DNA of 64,000 nt from an uncultured Paraburkholderia sp. Its GTDB lineage: Bacteria; Pseudomonadota; Gammaproteobacteria; Burkholderiales; Burkholderiaceae. Below are positions 28,755-40,105 of this stretch, in pieces (the first letter of the stretch is position 1; the number at the start of each line of letters is the position of its first letter). The stretch is from assembly GCA_940746715.1 (NCBI GenBank), contig CALNWN010000001.1:1-64000 (forward strand). The letters run 5' to 3'. Both the position numbers and the translations under genes were made by a program. The notes beneath the pieces are model-generated. The model was not told where the DNA came from, did not search any database, and was given only the letters and a program-made list of their open reading frames with translations.

Positions 28755-30026
28755 ATGAATCAAGAAGACGTTTCTTCCGCGCTGCCGTCGCTGTCCTCGC
28801 AGCCGTTCTTGGAAGTGGTCGGCGTGCATAAACGCTTTACCGGCGTGCATGCGTTGCGCGGCGTGAGCCTCGCGTTCGAGCGCGGGCAGATCTATCACCT
28901 GCTCGGCGAGAACGGCTGCGGCAAGAGCACGCTGATCAAGATCATTTCCGGCGCGCAGCCGCCCGACGAAGGGCAGCTCGTGGCCATTGCGCGCGCGATT
29001 GCGAGCGAGGCGAAGTTCGTCATCATGGACGAGCCGACCACCTCGCTCACGCAGAAGGAAGTGGACAATCTGATCGCCGTGCTCGCCAATCTGCGCGCGC
29101 AGGGCGTGACGGTGCTGTTCGTGAGCCACAAGCTCGACGAATGCTATGCGATAGGCGGCGAAGTCATCGTGTTGCGCGACGGGCAGAAAATGACGCAAGG
29201 GCCGATCGCGCAGTTCACCAAGGCGCAGATCAGCGAACTGATGACGGGGCGCCATCTGTCGAACGAGCGGTATCGCGAAGGCGCGCACGCCGAGGACGTC
29301 GTGCTCGACGTGCGCAACTTCACGCGCGCGGGCCAGTTCAGCGACGTCGCTTTCAAGCTGCATGGCGGCGAGATTCTCGGTGTGACCGGCCTGCTCGATT
29401 CGGGCCGCAACGAACTGGCGCGCGCGTTGGCGGGCGTCGCGCCCGCGCAGTCGGGCGAGGTGCTGCTCGACGGCAAAGGCATCGCGCTGCGCACGCCTTC
29501 CGATGCGAAGCGGCACCGCATCGGCTATGTGCCGGAAGACCGCCTGAACGAAAGGGCTCTTTCTGGACAAACCGATTCGCGACAACGTGATCACCGCGAT
29601 GATCTCGAGCCTGCGCGACCGCTTCGGCCAGATCGACCGGACGCGTGCAGAGGCGCTTGCCGAGCAGACCGTGAAGGATCTGCAGATAGCGACGCCGGGT
29701 GTCGACAAGCCGGTGCAGTCGCTGTCGGGTGGCAACCAGCGCGTGTGCTGATCGGCCGCTGGCTCGCCATCGACCCGCGCGTGCTGATCCTGCACGGCCC
29801 GACGGTCGGCGTCGACGTGGGCTCGAAGGACATCATCTACCGGATCATGCAGCGGCTCTCGCAGCGCGGCATCGACATTATTCTGATCAGCGACGACCTG
29901 CCGGAGCTGCTGCAGAACTGCGACCGCATCCTGATGATGAAGAAGGGCCGCGTGGCCGCCGAGTATCGCGCGGACGCATTGAGCGAGGCCGACCTGTATC
30001 ACGCGCTGCTTTCCGAAGCGGCCTAG
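28755..30026 (+). pseudogene. CUT2 sugar ABC transporter ATPase, internal deletion plus two frameshifts
   Basis: RbsA-like duplicated ATPase. The first domain has Walker A GENGCGKST, then jumps from DEGQLV straight to AIARAIASEAKFVIMDEPTTS: about 70 residues, including the Q-loop and the signature region, are missing in frame near 28980, where the sequence QLV would have occurred on both sides of the lost piece. The second domain has a frameshift near 29558 before LDKPIRDNVITAMISSL and another near 29744 next to its signature LSGGNQ. The end ILISDDLPELLQNCDRILMM is normal. The first nucleotide site cannot form. Confidence 0.86.
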
Positions 30027-30049
30027 AGGAAGTAAGGACGTCAACCGCC

Positions 30050-31120
30050 ATGAACTCGCGCATCCAGCCGCGCATCGATTCGTCCATAGATCAGACCATG
30101 AGCACTCCGAATGTCGTCGAAGTCGCGCCGAGCGTCGAACCGCGAGGTTTGCGCATGAGGCTCGCGCGCAATCCCGAGTGGTTCACCGTCGCGCTGATCG
30201 TGGTGACGTGTCTGATCGTCGGTGCAATCAATCCGCGCTTCTTTCAGTTCGCGACGCTCTTCGACCTGCTGCATTCCGCGACCACGATGTCGCTGTTCGC
30301 GCTCGGCACGCTCGTCGTGCTCGCGTCGGGCGGCATCGACGTGTCCTTCACCGCGATTGCCGCGCTGACCATGTACGGCATCACGAAGGCCGTCTTCGCC
30401 TGGTGGCCCGACGCCCCGTTCGCGCTGATCCTCGTCACGGGCGCGTTGGGCGGCGTGGTGCTCGGCGTCGTCAACGGGCTGCTCGTGCATCGGCTGAAAG
30501 CGCCTTCGCTGATCGTCACGATCGGCACGCAATACCTGTATCGCGGCTTGCTGCTGACGTTCATCGGCACGACGCTCTTCATGAACATTCCGCACAGCAT
30601 GGATCACTTCGGCCGCATTCCGCTCTTTTTCTATCACACCGCTGATGGACTGCGCGCGGTGCTGCCGGCCTCGGTGCTGGCGCTCGTCGCCGCCGCACTG
30701 GTCACCTGGTGGCTGCTCAATCGCACGATGATGGGACGCGGCGTCTACGCGATGGGCGGCTCGCTCGCCATCGCCGAGCGGCTCGGCTACAACCTGCGCG
30801 CGATCCATCTGTTCGTGTTCGGCTATACCGGCATGCTCGCCGGCATCGCGAGCATTCTGCACGTGTCGAACAACCGCCTCGCGAATCCGTTCGACCTCGT
30901 GGGCTCGGAACTGGACGTGATCGCCGCGGTCATTCTCGGCGGCGCGCGCATTACGGGCGGCACGGGCACGGTGGTGAGCACCCTGCTCGGCGTCGTGCTC
31001 GTCACGCTCATCAAGAGCGTGCTGATTCTCGTGGGCGTGCCGAGCACCTGGCAGAAGGTGATTATCGGCGCGTTCATTCTGCTGGCCGGTACGCTGTTCG
31101 CACTGCAGCGCAAGAGCTGA
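30050..31120 (+). CDS. CUT2 sugar ABC transporter permease 2
   Basis: Intact, 356 residues, ATG at 30050; a second in-frame ATG at 30098 is possible. RbsC-like permease with about eight to ten helices: TVALIVVTCLIVGAINPRFF, LGTLVVLASGGIDVSFTAIA, VLGVVNGLLVHRL, and the coupling-loop MGGSLAIAERLGYNLRAIH with the family pattern before GYTGMLAGIASI. It is the only fully open gene of the importer. Two permeases plus one dual ATPase and a binding protein fit the LsrCD-like arrangement. Confidence 0.9.
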   Translation: MNSRIQPRIDSSIDQTMSTPNVVEVAPSVEPRGLRMRLARNPEWFTVALIVVTCLIVGAINPRFFQFATLFDLLHSATTMSLFALGTLVVLASGGIDVSFTAIAALTMYGITKAVFAWWPDAPFALILVTGALGGVVLGVVNGLLVHRLKAPSLIVTIGTQYLYRGLLLTFIGTTLFMNIPHSMDHFGRIPLFFYHTADGLRAVLPASVLALVAAALVTWWLLNRTMMGRGVYAMGGSLAIAERLGYNLRAIHLFVFGYTGMLAGIASILHVSNNRLANPFDLVGSELDVIAAVILGGARITGGTGTVVSTLLGVVLVTLIKSVLILVGVPSTWQKVIIGAFILLAGTLFALQRKS

Positions 31121-31189
31121 GGCGCCGCGGCCGGAGGATCGCCGCCGCAGAGGCATAGGCGAACCCATGCATATTGCGGCGATAGTCGG

Positions 31190-31928
31190 CTATTGGCGCT
31201 TGCGCGCCTGCTGGCCCTCTTCGGTGATGATCGAATCGAAGTCTTCGATCTGAGAAAAGCGCACGGCCTTGACCACGCCGAACTTGCTTCTGTCGACCAC
31301 CAGATGCCGTTCGACGGCACTCGCCATGGCCGCCTGCTTTACCGCGACTTCATGGAAGTTCCAGCAGGTCATGCCGCGCGCCGGGTCCACGCCGCCCGCC
31401 GAAATAAACGCCTTGTTGATGCCCATGCGGCGCAGCATCTCGAGACTCTCCTCGCCCGCGAATGAATACGACGAAGGCACGTAGACGCCGCCGAGCAGGA
31501 TCATCCGCACGTTGGGTTTACGGCGCAACACCTCGGCGACATTCAGCGAATAGCACACCACCCACCGTGACGTGGCGCTCGGGCGGAATAAGGCGGGCGA
31601 GCGCCACGAATGTCGTGCCGCAATCGACGAAAAGCGTTTCGTTGTTGCCGATCAATCCCGCGGCAATGGCCGACGCTTCCGCCTTGGCCTGCGCGAAGTG
31701 ATCCTTTTCCTGCTCCAGCGAATAACCAGCGTTGCCCGCGTTATTCGGCACGTCGGTCGCACTGACGATATAGCCGCCCAGATACGTGAAGCGATCCGAA
31801 TTCGCGGCAATGTCGCGGCGCACCGTCATTTCGGATACGCCGAGCAAGGCGGCGGCATCGCGCAGGCGCATCACGTTTTGCCGTGTCAGCGCGTCGGCCA
31901 GAGCGCGAAGGCGATCGGGTTTGAGCAT
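31190..31928 (-). pseudogene. DeoR-family regulator of the sugar operon, frameshifted
   Basis: ATG at 31928. N-terminal HTH (LRDAAALLGVSEMTVRRDIAA) and the start of the sugar-phosphate sensor domain (NNETLFVDCGTTFVALARLI). The frame breaks near 31562 after ERHVTV, where GGTG looks duplicated. The remainder in another frame has SLNVAEVLRRKPNVRMILLGG and AFISAGGVDPARGMTCWNFHE to the stop at 31190. Joined length about 245. It faces the operon tail to tail. A TGTTT-N4-AAACA dyad lies about 50 bases upstream of its start. Confidence 0.85.
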
Positions 31929-32369
31929 GGAGCTCCTGGCGCGTGGGGAGTGTGTGAACGACGTTAGGTTTTAATCATGTTTGCTGAAACAATTATAATG
32001 ACAGATGCACCGCGCGGCGAGCGCGACAGCGCACGCCACACACTCCGCGCGGGTGCTTTGTCGCCTTCACAACGAAATGCGCCGGCACACCGCGCATGGG
32101 AACGCGCTTTGCTCCATGACCGGCGCTGCGCCGCATGGCGTGCGCACTTTCAACTGACGACAAACGACGCGCCGACGATTACTGGATACGCGCCGAAGCA
32201 CAGATCGAAGCCGAAGGCGAATCAGGCGACGCCGAGCCGGCGGTCGCCTCCGACCAATCGGGCAAAGGGCGACGCGCGGCAGAAGCCATCGGCGACGAGG
32301 CCGCACACAGGCGTCCGGCAACGCGCCCGGCGGCAGCTAGCCGCATCACACGACACGCGGGAGAGCATC
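31929..32369. other. Regulatory gap upstream of the DeoR gene
   Basis: Contains the dyad at 31978-31991 and a forward-strand -10 (TATAAT at 31994-31999). The rest, to 32369, has no recognisable gene. A long forward frame across it is Arg/Ala-rich and begins in this promoter, so it is not accepted. Confidence 0.5.
31978..31991. promoter_or_regulatory. Candidate operator of the DeoR regulator
   Basis: TGTTTGCTGAAACA, a 5-base inverted repeat with a 4-base centre, overlapping the upstream side of a TATAAT element at 31994-31999. Position suggests autoregulation; no second copy was found before the sugar operon. Confidence 0.3.
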
Positions 32370-32636
32370 ATGGATTTCGAATACGGAGGCTGCATCGTTC
32401 ATCTGACGGCAGGTGTCGACGGCGGCACGATCGTCGCACATGCGCGGATCGAAGTGACGCCGGGCAGCGTGAGTTCGGGCGACGATACCCACGACATGGA
32501 GTTTCATCGTGATTTCGTCGACGAGCACGAGGCGCTCGAATTCGCCCGCGAGCGCGCGACGGCATGGATCGACGAGCACGTGGAACGTGCCGAGCCCGCG
32601 GCGCCCGCGGACGGTTACGCGAGGCCGCTCAGTTAG
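32370..32636 (+). CDS. Small acidic hypothetical protein (88 residues)
   Basis: ATG at 32370 after GGGAGAGC. The sequence MDFEYGGCIVHLTAG continues with a beta-rich start and an acidic helix (DFVDEHEALEFARERATAWIDEHVE). The composition is that of a real gene, and it resembles small conserved Burkholderia proteins of unknown function. No signal peptide or membrane segment. It stands alone. Confidence 0.6.
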   Translation: MDFEYGGCIVHLTAGVDGGTIVAHARIEVTPGSVSSGDDTHDMEFHRDFVDEHEALEFARERATAWIDEHVERAEPAAPADGYARPLS

Positions 32637-32833
32637 CACCAGGTGAGCTCAACCGCAGTGCGCGGCGCGTGCGGGCTCATTCACCAGCCGATTGGCAAGC
32701 GCCACGCACCGCTTAATTTCATTGGCGGCCTGTACATTTTTCCATCGGCCGGACGTGACGCGGTTCACGCGCAACATGGCCGGGCATGCACCATGCGGCG
32801 CGTCTGACATCGGTTCGTCGAACGGAGCAGGGC

Positions 32834-33896
32834 ATGCGTATCGCGCAGGTTTCGCCGCTGTATGAGAGGGTGCCGCCGGTCGCTTATGGCGGCGTCGAAA
32901 GAGTGGTGGCGTGGCTCGTGGACGGTCTCGTCGCGCGAGGCCACGACGTCACGCTCTTTGCAAGCGGCGACTCGCGCACGCGAGCGCGGCTCGTCTCGGG
33001 AAGCGACTGCGCCATTCGCCTGATTGAAGATACCGCCGACCCGCAGGCTTTTCATTTCGCCATGCTCGAAGAAGTGGTGCGGCGCGCGGACGAATTCGAC
33101 ATCGTCCATTTTCATACGGACTACCAGAGCTTTCCGTTCGCGCGCCGCTTACGCTGCCCCGCGCTGACCACCTTGCACTGGCGGCTCGACGTGCCCGGCC
33201 TGAGCACGCTCTACCGGCAGTTCGCCGACATGCCGGTGATCTCGATCTCCGCCGCGCAATGCGCGCCGCTGCCCTGGCTCAACTGGCGCGCGACGGTTCA
33301 TCATGGCCTGCCTGCGGATTTGCTGCGCTTTCATGAAACGCCCGGCGATTGCGCGGCCTTTCTCGGCCGCATCTCGCCGGCCAAGCGGCCCGACCGCGCG
33401 ATCGAGATTGCGCGGCGCGCGGGTCTGCCTATCCGCATCGCCGCGAAGATCGACAATGGCGACCGCTCCTATTTCGAAGAGGAAATCGCGGGCCTGTTCG
33501 AGTTGCCGCACGTCGAGTATTGCGGCGAAGTCGACGATTCGTGCAAGAACGATTTCCTCGGACAAGCGCGCGTTGCTGTTTCCGATCGACTGGCCGGAGC
33601 CCTTCGGCCTCGTGATGATCGAGGCGCTCGCGTGCGGCACGCCGGTGATCGCGTTCGATCACGGCGCGGCGCATGAAATCGTCGAACACGGCGTGACGGG
33701 CTTTCTCGTGCAATCCGTCGACGAAGCGGTCGCCGCGCTCGCGAAGATCGACAGCATCAGTCGCGCCGCGTGCTGTGCGGCCTTCGAGCGCCGCTTCACC
33801 GTCGAGCGGATGGTCGATCAATACGCCGGCATTTACGAAGCGATACTCCGCGACACCCGCAACACTCACGATACGCAACCGCTGCAGACCGACTGA
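32834..33896 (+). pseudogene. Family 4 glycosyltransferase, one frameshift
   Basis: GT-B fold. ATG 32834 opens RIAQVSPLYERVPPVAYGGV, the typical donor-side loop, followed by VERVVAWLVDGLVARGHDVTL, FLGRISPAKRPDRAIEIARR and, after a frameshift near 33570, FPIDWPEPFGLVMIEALACG with the nucleotide-sugar-binding Glu pair (E-x7-E). Joined length about 353. It precedes the HAD/P-loop gene by 72 bases in the same direction, a pairing that suggests a common role. The sugar product is unknown. Confidence 0.85.
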
Positions 33897-33968
33897 AGCG
33901 AGGCCGGACAACAGGGCGGAACCGCACCGCCGAACACCGTCAACGGATACAGACACGGAGCGCTTTCC

Positions 33969-35781
33969 ATGCGATTTTTTGCCATTGCGACCGATTACGA
34001 CAACACCCTCGCCACCGACGGACGCGTCGCCGACTCGACGTGGGAGGCGCTCGAACGTCTGCGCGCCTCGGGCCGCCAGGCTATCCTCGTGAGCGGGCGC
34101 GAGATGGACGACCTGCTCGCGATCTGTCCGCGGCTCGATCTGTTTTCCCGCGTCGTCGCGGAAAACGGCGGCGTGCTGTACACGCCTTCGACGGGCACGC
34201 GGCGCCTGCTCGCTCCGCCGCCGGCCGCTTTCGTCGACGAATTGAGAAGCCGCGGCCTGCGGGCACTTCAGCGTGAACGAGACGCTCGTCGCGATGATGA
34301 AGCCCGCCGAGCAGATTGCGCTCGCCGCGATTCGCGATCTGGGCCTTGGCCTGCAGATCATCTTCAACGGCGACGCGGTGATGATCGTGTCGCCGGGCAT
34401 CTCCAAAGCGAGCGGCTTGCAGGAGGCGCTGAGCGAGCTGGCGTTGTCCACCTTCAACGTGGCCGGAATAGGCGACGCCGAGAACGATCACGCGCTCCTC
34501 GACGCGTGCGGTTTCCCGGTGGCGGTCGCCAATGCGCTGCCGGCGCTGAAGGCGCACGCCGATATGGTAACGAGCCAGGCGGCGGGTGCGGGTGTCGCCG
34601 AACTGGTGGACGCGCTGGTGAAGGACGACCTGCGCGAACGCGCGAGCATGGCGCAGAAAAGCCGCGTGCTGATCGGGCATGCGCGCGACGCCGGCCAGCC
34701 CGCCGACCTGTACTGTCCCGCGCACGGCTCGGTCGTGCTGCTCGCCGGCGAATCGGGATGCGGCAAGTCGACCGCCTGCGCGGGTCTGCTGGAGCGCCTC
34801 GCGGGCATGCACCAGCAGTTGTGCATCATCGATCCGGAAGGCGACTATCAGAACGACGAAGACACGATCGTGGTCGGCGACGCGCACACCGCGCCGCTGA
34901 TCGAAGAAGTCGTGCAACTGCTCGCGCGTCCTCCGCGTTCCGCCGTGGCGGTGAATCTGCTGCGCGTGCCGTTGCCCGAGCGGCCCGCGTTCTGCGCGTC
35001 GCTGCTGCTCGAGGTGCAGCAGTTGCGCATGCGAACCGGCCGGCCGCATTGGCTCGTGTTCGACGAGGCGCATCATCTGTTTCCGGCCGGATGGGCGGGC
35101 GCAAGCCAAACCATTCCACAGGCGCTGGAAACGGCGCTCGCCATCACGGTGTCGCCGCAGCAACTGGATGACGCCTTTCTGCGTCAGGTGAATCTGCTGC
35201 TCGCGATGGGCCCGAGCGCCGGCAAGGCCGTGCAGGAATTCGCGAAGGCCACTGGCCGGCCCGTGCCGCAGCTTCAGTAAACCGGGCTCGAAACGGGGCA
35301 GGCATTGTTATGGCGCCTCGACGAGCCGGCGCCTGAGGGCGTGATCTGGCTCGAGCCGGGCAGCAAGCACCGGCTCAGACATCGGCGCAAATACGCGGAA
35401 GGGCTGCTGATTCCCGAGCGCAGTTTCTATTTCCGCGGGCCCGAGCACGCACTGAATCTGCGTGCCCATAATCTCGTGCTGTTCGTGAAGATTGCCGAGG
35501 GTGTCGATGCGGGCACGTGGCAGTATCACCGCGAGCGTGGCGACTATTCGCGCTGGTTCGAAACGGAGATCGGCGATCCCGATCTCGCGGCGCAGACCCG
35601 GCAGATCGAGCAGGATGCGTCGCTCGATGCAGCCGCGAGCCTTGCGCAGATCAAGGCGGCCGTGCAAGAGCGCTACACGCAGCCCGAAAACCCGTCGATG
35701 CCGGCGGTGCTGACCGCGAAGAACGCCGACGTGGCGATCGCCGACGGCGGTGAGGACCCAAGCCGGGCCGCCGAGAAATGA
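33969..35781 (+). pseudogene. HAD phosphatase fused to a P-loop ATPase, frameshift and nonsense codon
   Basis: About 604 codons. Residues 1-220 form a Cof-type HAD domain: the nucleophile segment AIATDYDNTLATDGRV, ILVSGRE, AENGGVLYTP and the Mg-binding GIGDAENDHALLDACG. A frameshift near 34265 interrupts it. The second part is an ATPase with Walker A LLAGESGCGKST and Walker B PHWLVFDEAHHLFP, resembling HerA/DUF87-type or AAA ATPases. TAA at 35278-35280 interrupts the frame, which continues as TGLETGQALLWRLDEPAPEG to 35781. The unusual two-domain design next to a glycosyltransferase suggests a sugar-related function, but none is known to me. Confidence 0.75.
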
Positions 35782-35820
35782 TCGGGATGCCGTACTAATA
35801 TGGCACGGCGCGCGTCCGCT

Positions 35821-38750
35821 CTAATCGACGCGCGCAAGGCTCCTGTTCGGTTTTCGCGCGACCCGGCGACGGGGGTCCGGCGGCAGCGGATCCGCCAGCA
35901 TGGCAGGTGCAGCGCTCATGCATTGCCCTTGACGCAGTGTCGTGAGCGTCTCGAACAGCATGTGCACGCGGTGGCGCTGGATGGCGCATCGAAAGCGAGC
36001 GCCATGTGCTCCAGCATGTGCAGCGCGTCTGCATCGCGCGCTCCGTCGCGAGATTCGTCGCGCCACAATGCCGCCAACGCGAGCGACGCGCGCAGCTCCC
36101 ACATCTTCGCGCCTTGCGCACGAGCGAGGTCGATCGCCTGTGTAAAGCAGGCTTCGGCGTCGGCGGATTTCTGTTGTGCGCGCCCGGCGATGCCGAGCAT
36201 GCGCCACAGCTCGGGGACGAACATCATATCGCCGTGGCTCTCGCAGAACTGCAACGTGTCGGTGAGCCGGCGCTCCGCTTCGTCGCTGCGTCCCGCTGCC
36301 ACGAGCGCTTCCGCATAGGCCGCGATAAAAAGCATGATGAGACGCCTGAAGCCGCGCGCGATCAGCGCGTTGAGCGAACTTTCCAGCAGCTCGATGCCGC
36401 GTTGCGTGTCGCCGCCGAGTATGTCGTGATACGCGGACAGACAATTGCAGTAATCGCGCCAGACGTCGAGCCCATGCAGCGCGACCTGCGAGCGCATGAT
36501 GTCGAGATACACCGCGGCGCGGCCGAGGTCGCCGCACATCAGCGAAAGCGGCGCCGCCGACGCGCCGAGCGTATGCGTGAGCGAAGGCTCCATGATGTCC
36601 GGCCGCACGAGGCCGACGAGTGTGTCGACAAGCCGCATCGCCTCGCCGCAGTGTCCCTCGAGCCACGCGATGCGCGCGAGCGTGCCGTTGCAGTAGACGA
36701 GCGGATCGAAGGCGATCGTGTCGTCGCGCAGTCCGCCGTATTCGAGCTCGGCAAAGCGGTTTCTCGTGCGCAGCAGCTCTGTCCTCGCCTCGGCATGACG
36801 GCCGAGGCAATGCTGCGAAATCGCGGCGATCTGGTCGGCTAACGTCTCCTGCCATGGGTTCTCGCGTTCCTGCGCGAGCTGCCGCAAGCGCATGGCGAAT
36901 TCCGCCGACGCGTGGATGTTGCCGCTCGAAATCATCGTGTGGTCCATAGGCCCCACAACGCGCGGGCGTGATAGCCGGCGTCGCGGCGTTCCGTCGCTAG
37001 CGCGTAGACCTTGCGCCACAGTTGCTCCGACTTCGACACGGAGCCGCGCACATGCGGCAGTGCCGAAGCCAGTGCCGCGCGCACGTGCATTTCGTCGAGC
37101 GCATCGACGCTCGCCGCGGGCAGCGCGTCCAGCGCCTCGACCGCGCTCGGCACGCTCGCAGCATTCTGCGACCATGCCGCCGTCGAGCAGCGCAGCCGTC
37201 AGATTCGAGGCGAGCTCGACGCCCAACTGCGCGTCGCCATCCGCGGAAAAGGCCCAGTCGTAGGCGTGGCGTGCGTCGTCGAGCGTGTGTTTCAGCGCGG
37301 CCGCGCTGTCCGCCTTGCCGCGCACCGTCTGCGCGGTGTGCGTGATAAAGCACTGCGACAGGTAGCGCGCGTGGCGCACCGCTAGCGCCTGGCGCTCGCC
37401 TTCGGCCTGCAGCTTGTCGAGCGCATACGCGCGGGTCGATTCGGACAGACGGTAGCGCGCGACCGGACCGTCGAACTCCACATTGACGAGCGACTTCGCA
37501 AGCAGTTCGCTGATCGCGCTGATTGCATCGGCGACGCTCAGCGATGCATCGCATGCCACCGCGCACATCGCTTCGAAACTGAATACGCCGCCGAACACCG
37601 CACTTCGGCGAAACAGGGCCTGCGACTTCGTATCGAGCAGCGCGAAGCTCCAGTCGAACGTCGCGCGCAAGGTCTGATGGCGCGGCAAGGCAGTCCGGTA
37701 GCCGCCCGCGAGTATCGAGAGGCGATCGTCGAGCCGTTGATGGACGCCCGCCACGCCGAACGTCACGACGCGTGCGGCCGCGAGTTCGAGCGCGAGCGGA
37801 ATGCCGTCGAGCCGCCGGCATATTTCGCCGACGAGCCGCAGCTCGGCGCTGTCCCGGCTGACATCACGCTGCATGGAGTTGGCGCGCAGCAGAAACAGAT
37901 TGACGGCGGACTGCCGGAGGATCTCGGCGTCGGCGCTGCCGGGCGGCGGCACCTCGAGCGGCTCGACGCGAAACACGGCTTCCGCCATGATCCGCAGCGG
38001 CTCGCGGCTCGTCACGAGCACGCGCAAGTCCGCGTTCGCGGCGGCCAGCACCTCGACGGCTTCGGCGACATGCTCGATCAGATGCTCGGCGTTGTCGAGC
38101 ACCAGCAGCCGGCGCTCCGCGAGTACCGACGCGATCTGCGCGAGGCCCGGTGTCGCGTGCTCGACCGGCAGTCCGCAAGCTTGCGCGATGGCGGCGAGCA
38201 CCTCGTCGCGCGTGCCGAGCGTCGCGAGTTCGACGAACCACACGTGCTCCGTGAAATCCGCCGCGGCATGGCGGGCGGCTTCGACGGCGAGACTCGTCTT
38301 GCCGATGCCGCGCGCGCCGACGAGCGTCAGCACGCGCGTGTGTTGCAGCATCGAACGGATGTCGGCGACGGCCGTGTCGCGCCCGACGAGCTGCATGCGC
38401 TGCGGCGGCAGCGGGCGTCCGGCCGGCGCCTTTTCGACCGGCGGCGCGGCGTGCGCCGAGCGCTACCGCTGCACGAGCCGGTAGCCGCGGCCGGGCACGG
38501 TCAGGATCAGATCGCGGTCTGCGCCGAGAATCTTGCGCAACGCGGACAGGTGCACCTGGATATTATTTTCCTCGACGATGGTGTCGGGCCACACGGCGTC
38601 CAGCAACTCGTCTTTGGTGACGAGGCGCCCGGCGGCGCTGGCCACCATGGCGAGGATGTCGAAGGCGCGCGAGCCGAGCGGCACGCGCTCGCCGTCACGC
38701 CACAAGGTGCGCAGTTCCAGATCGATTTGAAAGCGGCCTAGTTCAATCAT
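35821..38750 (-). pseudogene. Winged-helix regulator with NB-ARC-like ATPase and TPR-like domain, broken
   Basis: Large transcriptional regulator of about 970 residues. ATG at 38750; the OmpR-type winged helix has GSRAFDILAMVASAAGRLVT and NIQVHLSALRKIL. An in-frame TAG (38465-38463) follows, where Gln is expected. The ATPase has VGRDTAVADIRSML, Walker A LVGARGIGKTSLA, LLVLDNAEHLI and a LDGIPLALELAAARV GLPL-like motif. Frameshifts lie near 37165 and 36955; the helical-repeat C-terminal half resumes with NIHASAEFAMRLRQLAQERE. A last shift near 35985 may lead to the end at 35821. Its target genes are not evident. Confidence 0.82.
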
Positions 38751-38917
38751 TCGTTTTCAATTTCCGGGACAACGGGCTGAGAGGAAAAACATGCAGGCGG
38801 TACGGCAGAAATTACCGTCTTCGGGCCGGCGCGTCTTGTCGGCTAGTGCGATGCTTTGTACGAAAGTCTCAGGATGACGCGAGACAACACGCCTGTTGTG
38901 CAAGTCGTGCCGCGCGC

Positions 38918-39928
38918 CTAGCGCTTTGCCTGACGGCGCCAATGTCCGGGCGGTGTGCCGACGAGCTGCGAGAACGTGCGCGTGAAGTGACTCTGATCGG
39001 AGAAGCCGCAAGCGATGGCGATTTCGGACAACGAGCGGTCCGAGCGTTTCAGAAGTTCGCGCGCCTCTTCGACGCGCCGCTCCAGCAGCCATTGATGCGG
39101 CGTGCGCTGCGTGGTCTCGCGAAACGCGCGAATAAAGTAACTGCGCGAGAGGTTGCACGCGCTGGCAATGTCTTCGAGGGATACGTTGCCCTGCGACCGG
39201 GTGAGCAGCATGTCCTTCGCGCGTGCTTCCTGCAGCGCGGACAGACGCCGGCTGCCATGCCCCGGTCCGCGCGCGGGCTCGCCGTAGCGATCGAACAGAT
39301 GAGTGCCGATGGTCACGCCGAGCTGTTCGATGAAAAGCGGGCTTACGCTGTTTTGCGCACTGTTTTGCGCACCGAGCGTGAGTGCGAGTACCTGGGCGAG
39401 ATGACCGAGCACCGGGTCCTTGCGGCCGGCCACTGTCGCGATGCGTGGGAGGCCGCTGCCGCCGCGCTCGTGGCACGTGTCGCTGACAAACGCGCGCGAC
39501 AGTTCGATCAGCACGAAGTCGAAGCCGCCTAGCAGTTCGGCGCGATAGTCGTCGGCGAAATCCCGCACATAGACGGAGTCTCGGTCGAACTCATGCGTCG
39601 CCCAACGATGCTGCGAATAGATGCGCCGCCGGTGTCCTGCCTTGAGCGACACGCCGATCAGTACGCCGCGGTCGGAGCCGTCCATGATGACCGGGTTCGT
39701 GTCGCTGTCGCGCGTGCATTTGCGATAGAAGCGGAACTCGCCGGTGTCCAGTTCGATGTCGTGCTGCAACTGACTCGACAGACAGCCGAGCGAATCCTTG
39801 CGGGGCGCGGCCGGGCCGCAACTGCCGGAAGAGGCGGAAGCGGCGGAGGAAGGGAAAGATGCGGCGGATGCAAGCGTATCGTTGAACACGGTCGTCACTT
39901 CGGTTCGTCGCAGCGCCCCCGACTGCAT
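38918..39928 (-). CDS. AraC-family transcriptional regulator
   Basis: Intact, 336 residues, ATG at 39928. The N-terminal sensing domain (about residues 50-220) is of the AraC-binding-like-2 kind, with GVLIGVSLKAGHRRRIY and a low-complexity Ser/Ala stretch before it. The C-terminal double HTH is complete: EDIASACNLSRSYFIRAFRE and LSEIAIACGFSDQSHFTRTF, with the usual PHQWLLERRVEEARELL between. Neighbours are unrelated broken genes, so the target is unknown. Confidence 0.9.
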   Translation of the reverse strand: MQSGALRRTEVTTVFNDTLASAASFPSSAASASSGSCGPAAPRKDSLGCLSSQLQHDIELDTGEFRFYRKCTRDSDTNPVIMDGSDRGVLIGVSLKAGHRRRIYSQHRWATHEFDRDSVYVRDFADDYRAELLGGFDFVLIELSRAFVSDTCHERGGSGLPRIATVAGRKDPVLGHLAQVLALTLGAQNSAQNSVSPLFIEQLGVTIGTHLFDRYGEPARGPGHGSRRLSALQEARAKDMLLTRSQGNVSLEDIASACNLSRSYFIRAFRETTQRTPHQWLLERRVEEARELLKRSDRSLSEIAIACGFSDQSHFTRTFSQLVGTPPGHWRRQAKR

Positions 39929-40105
39929 GCCGCTAATTTACTCGAACATCGTTAAATGTAAGTGGATTGTCATTATGCCGGTTCGCTGGCGATTCTGGAA
40001 ATGCGCCATATTGCTTCTTGCATCATTGGCAGCGGCGCGGACGAAAGGCGGGCGCCTCGCGCCCGCCATGAAGAGGCGCGGCGCCGCCCGCTCGCGGCGT
40101 GCGTT

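Noticed and set aside
31977..32636. A 219-residue extension of the small protein at 32370
   Set aside because: The extra part begins inside a promoter-like region and is Arg/Ala-rich, whereas ATG 32370 has a ribosome site.
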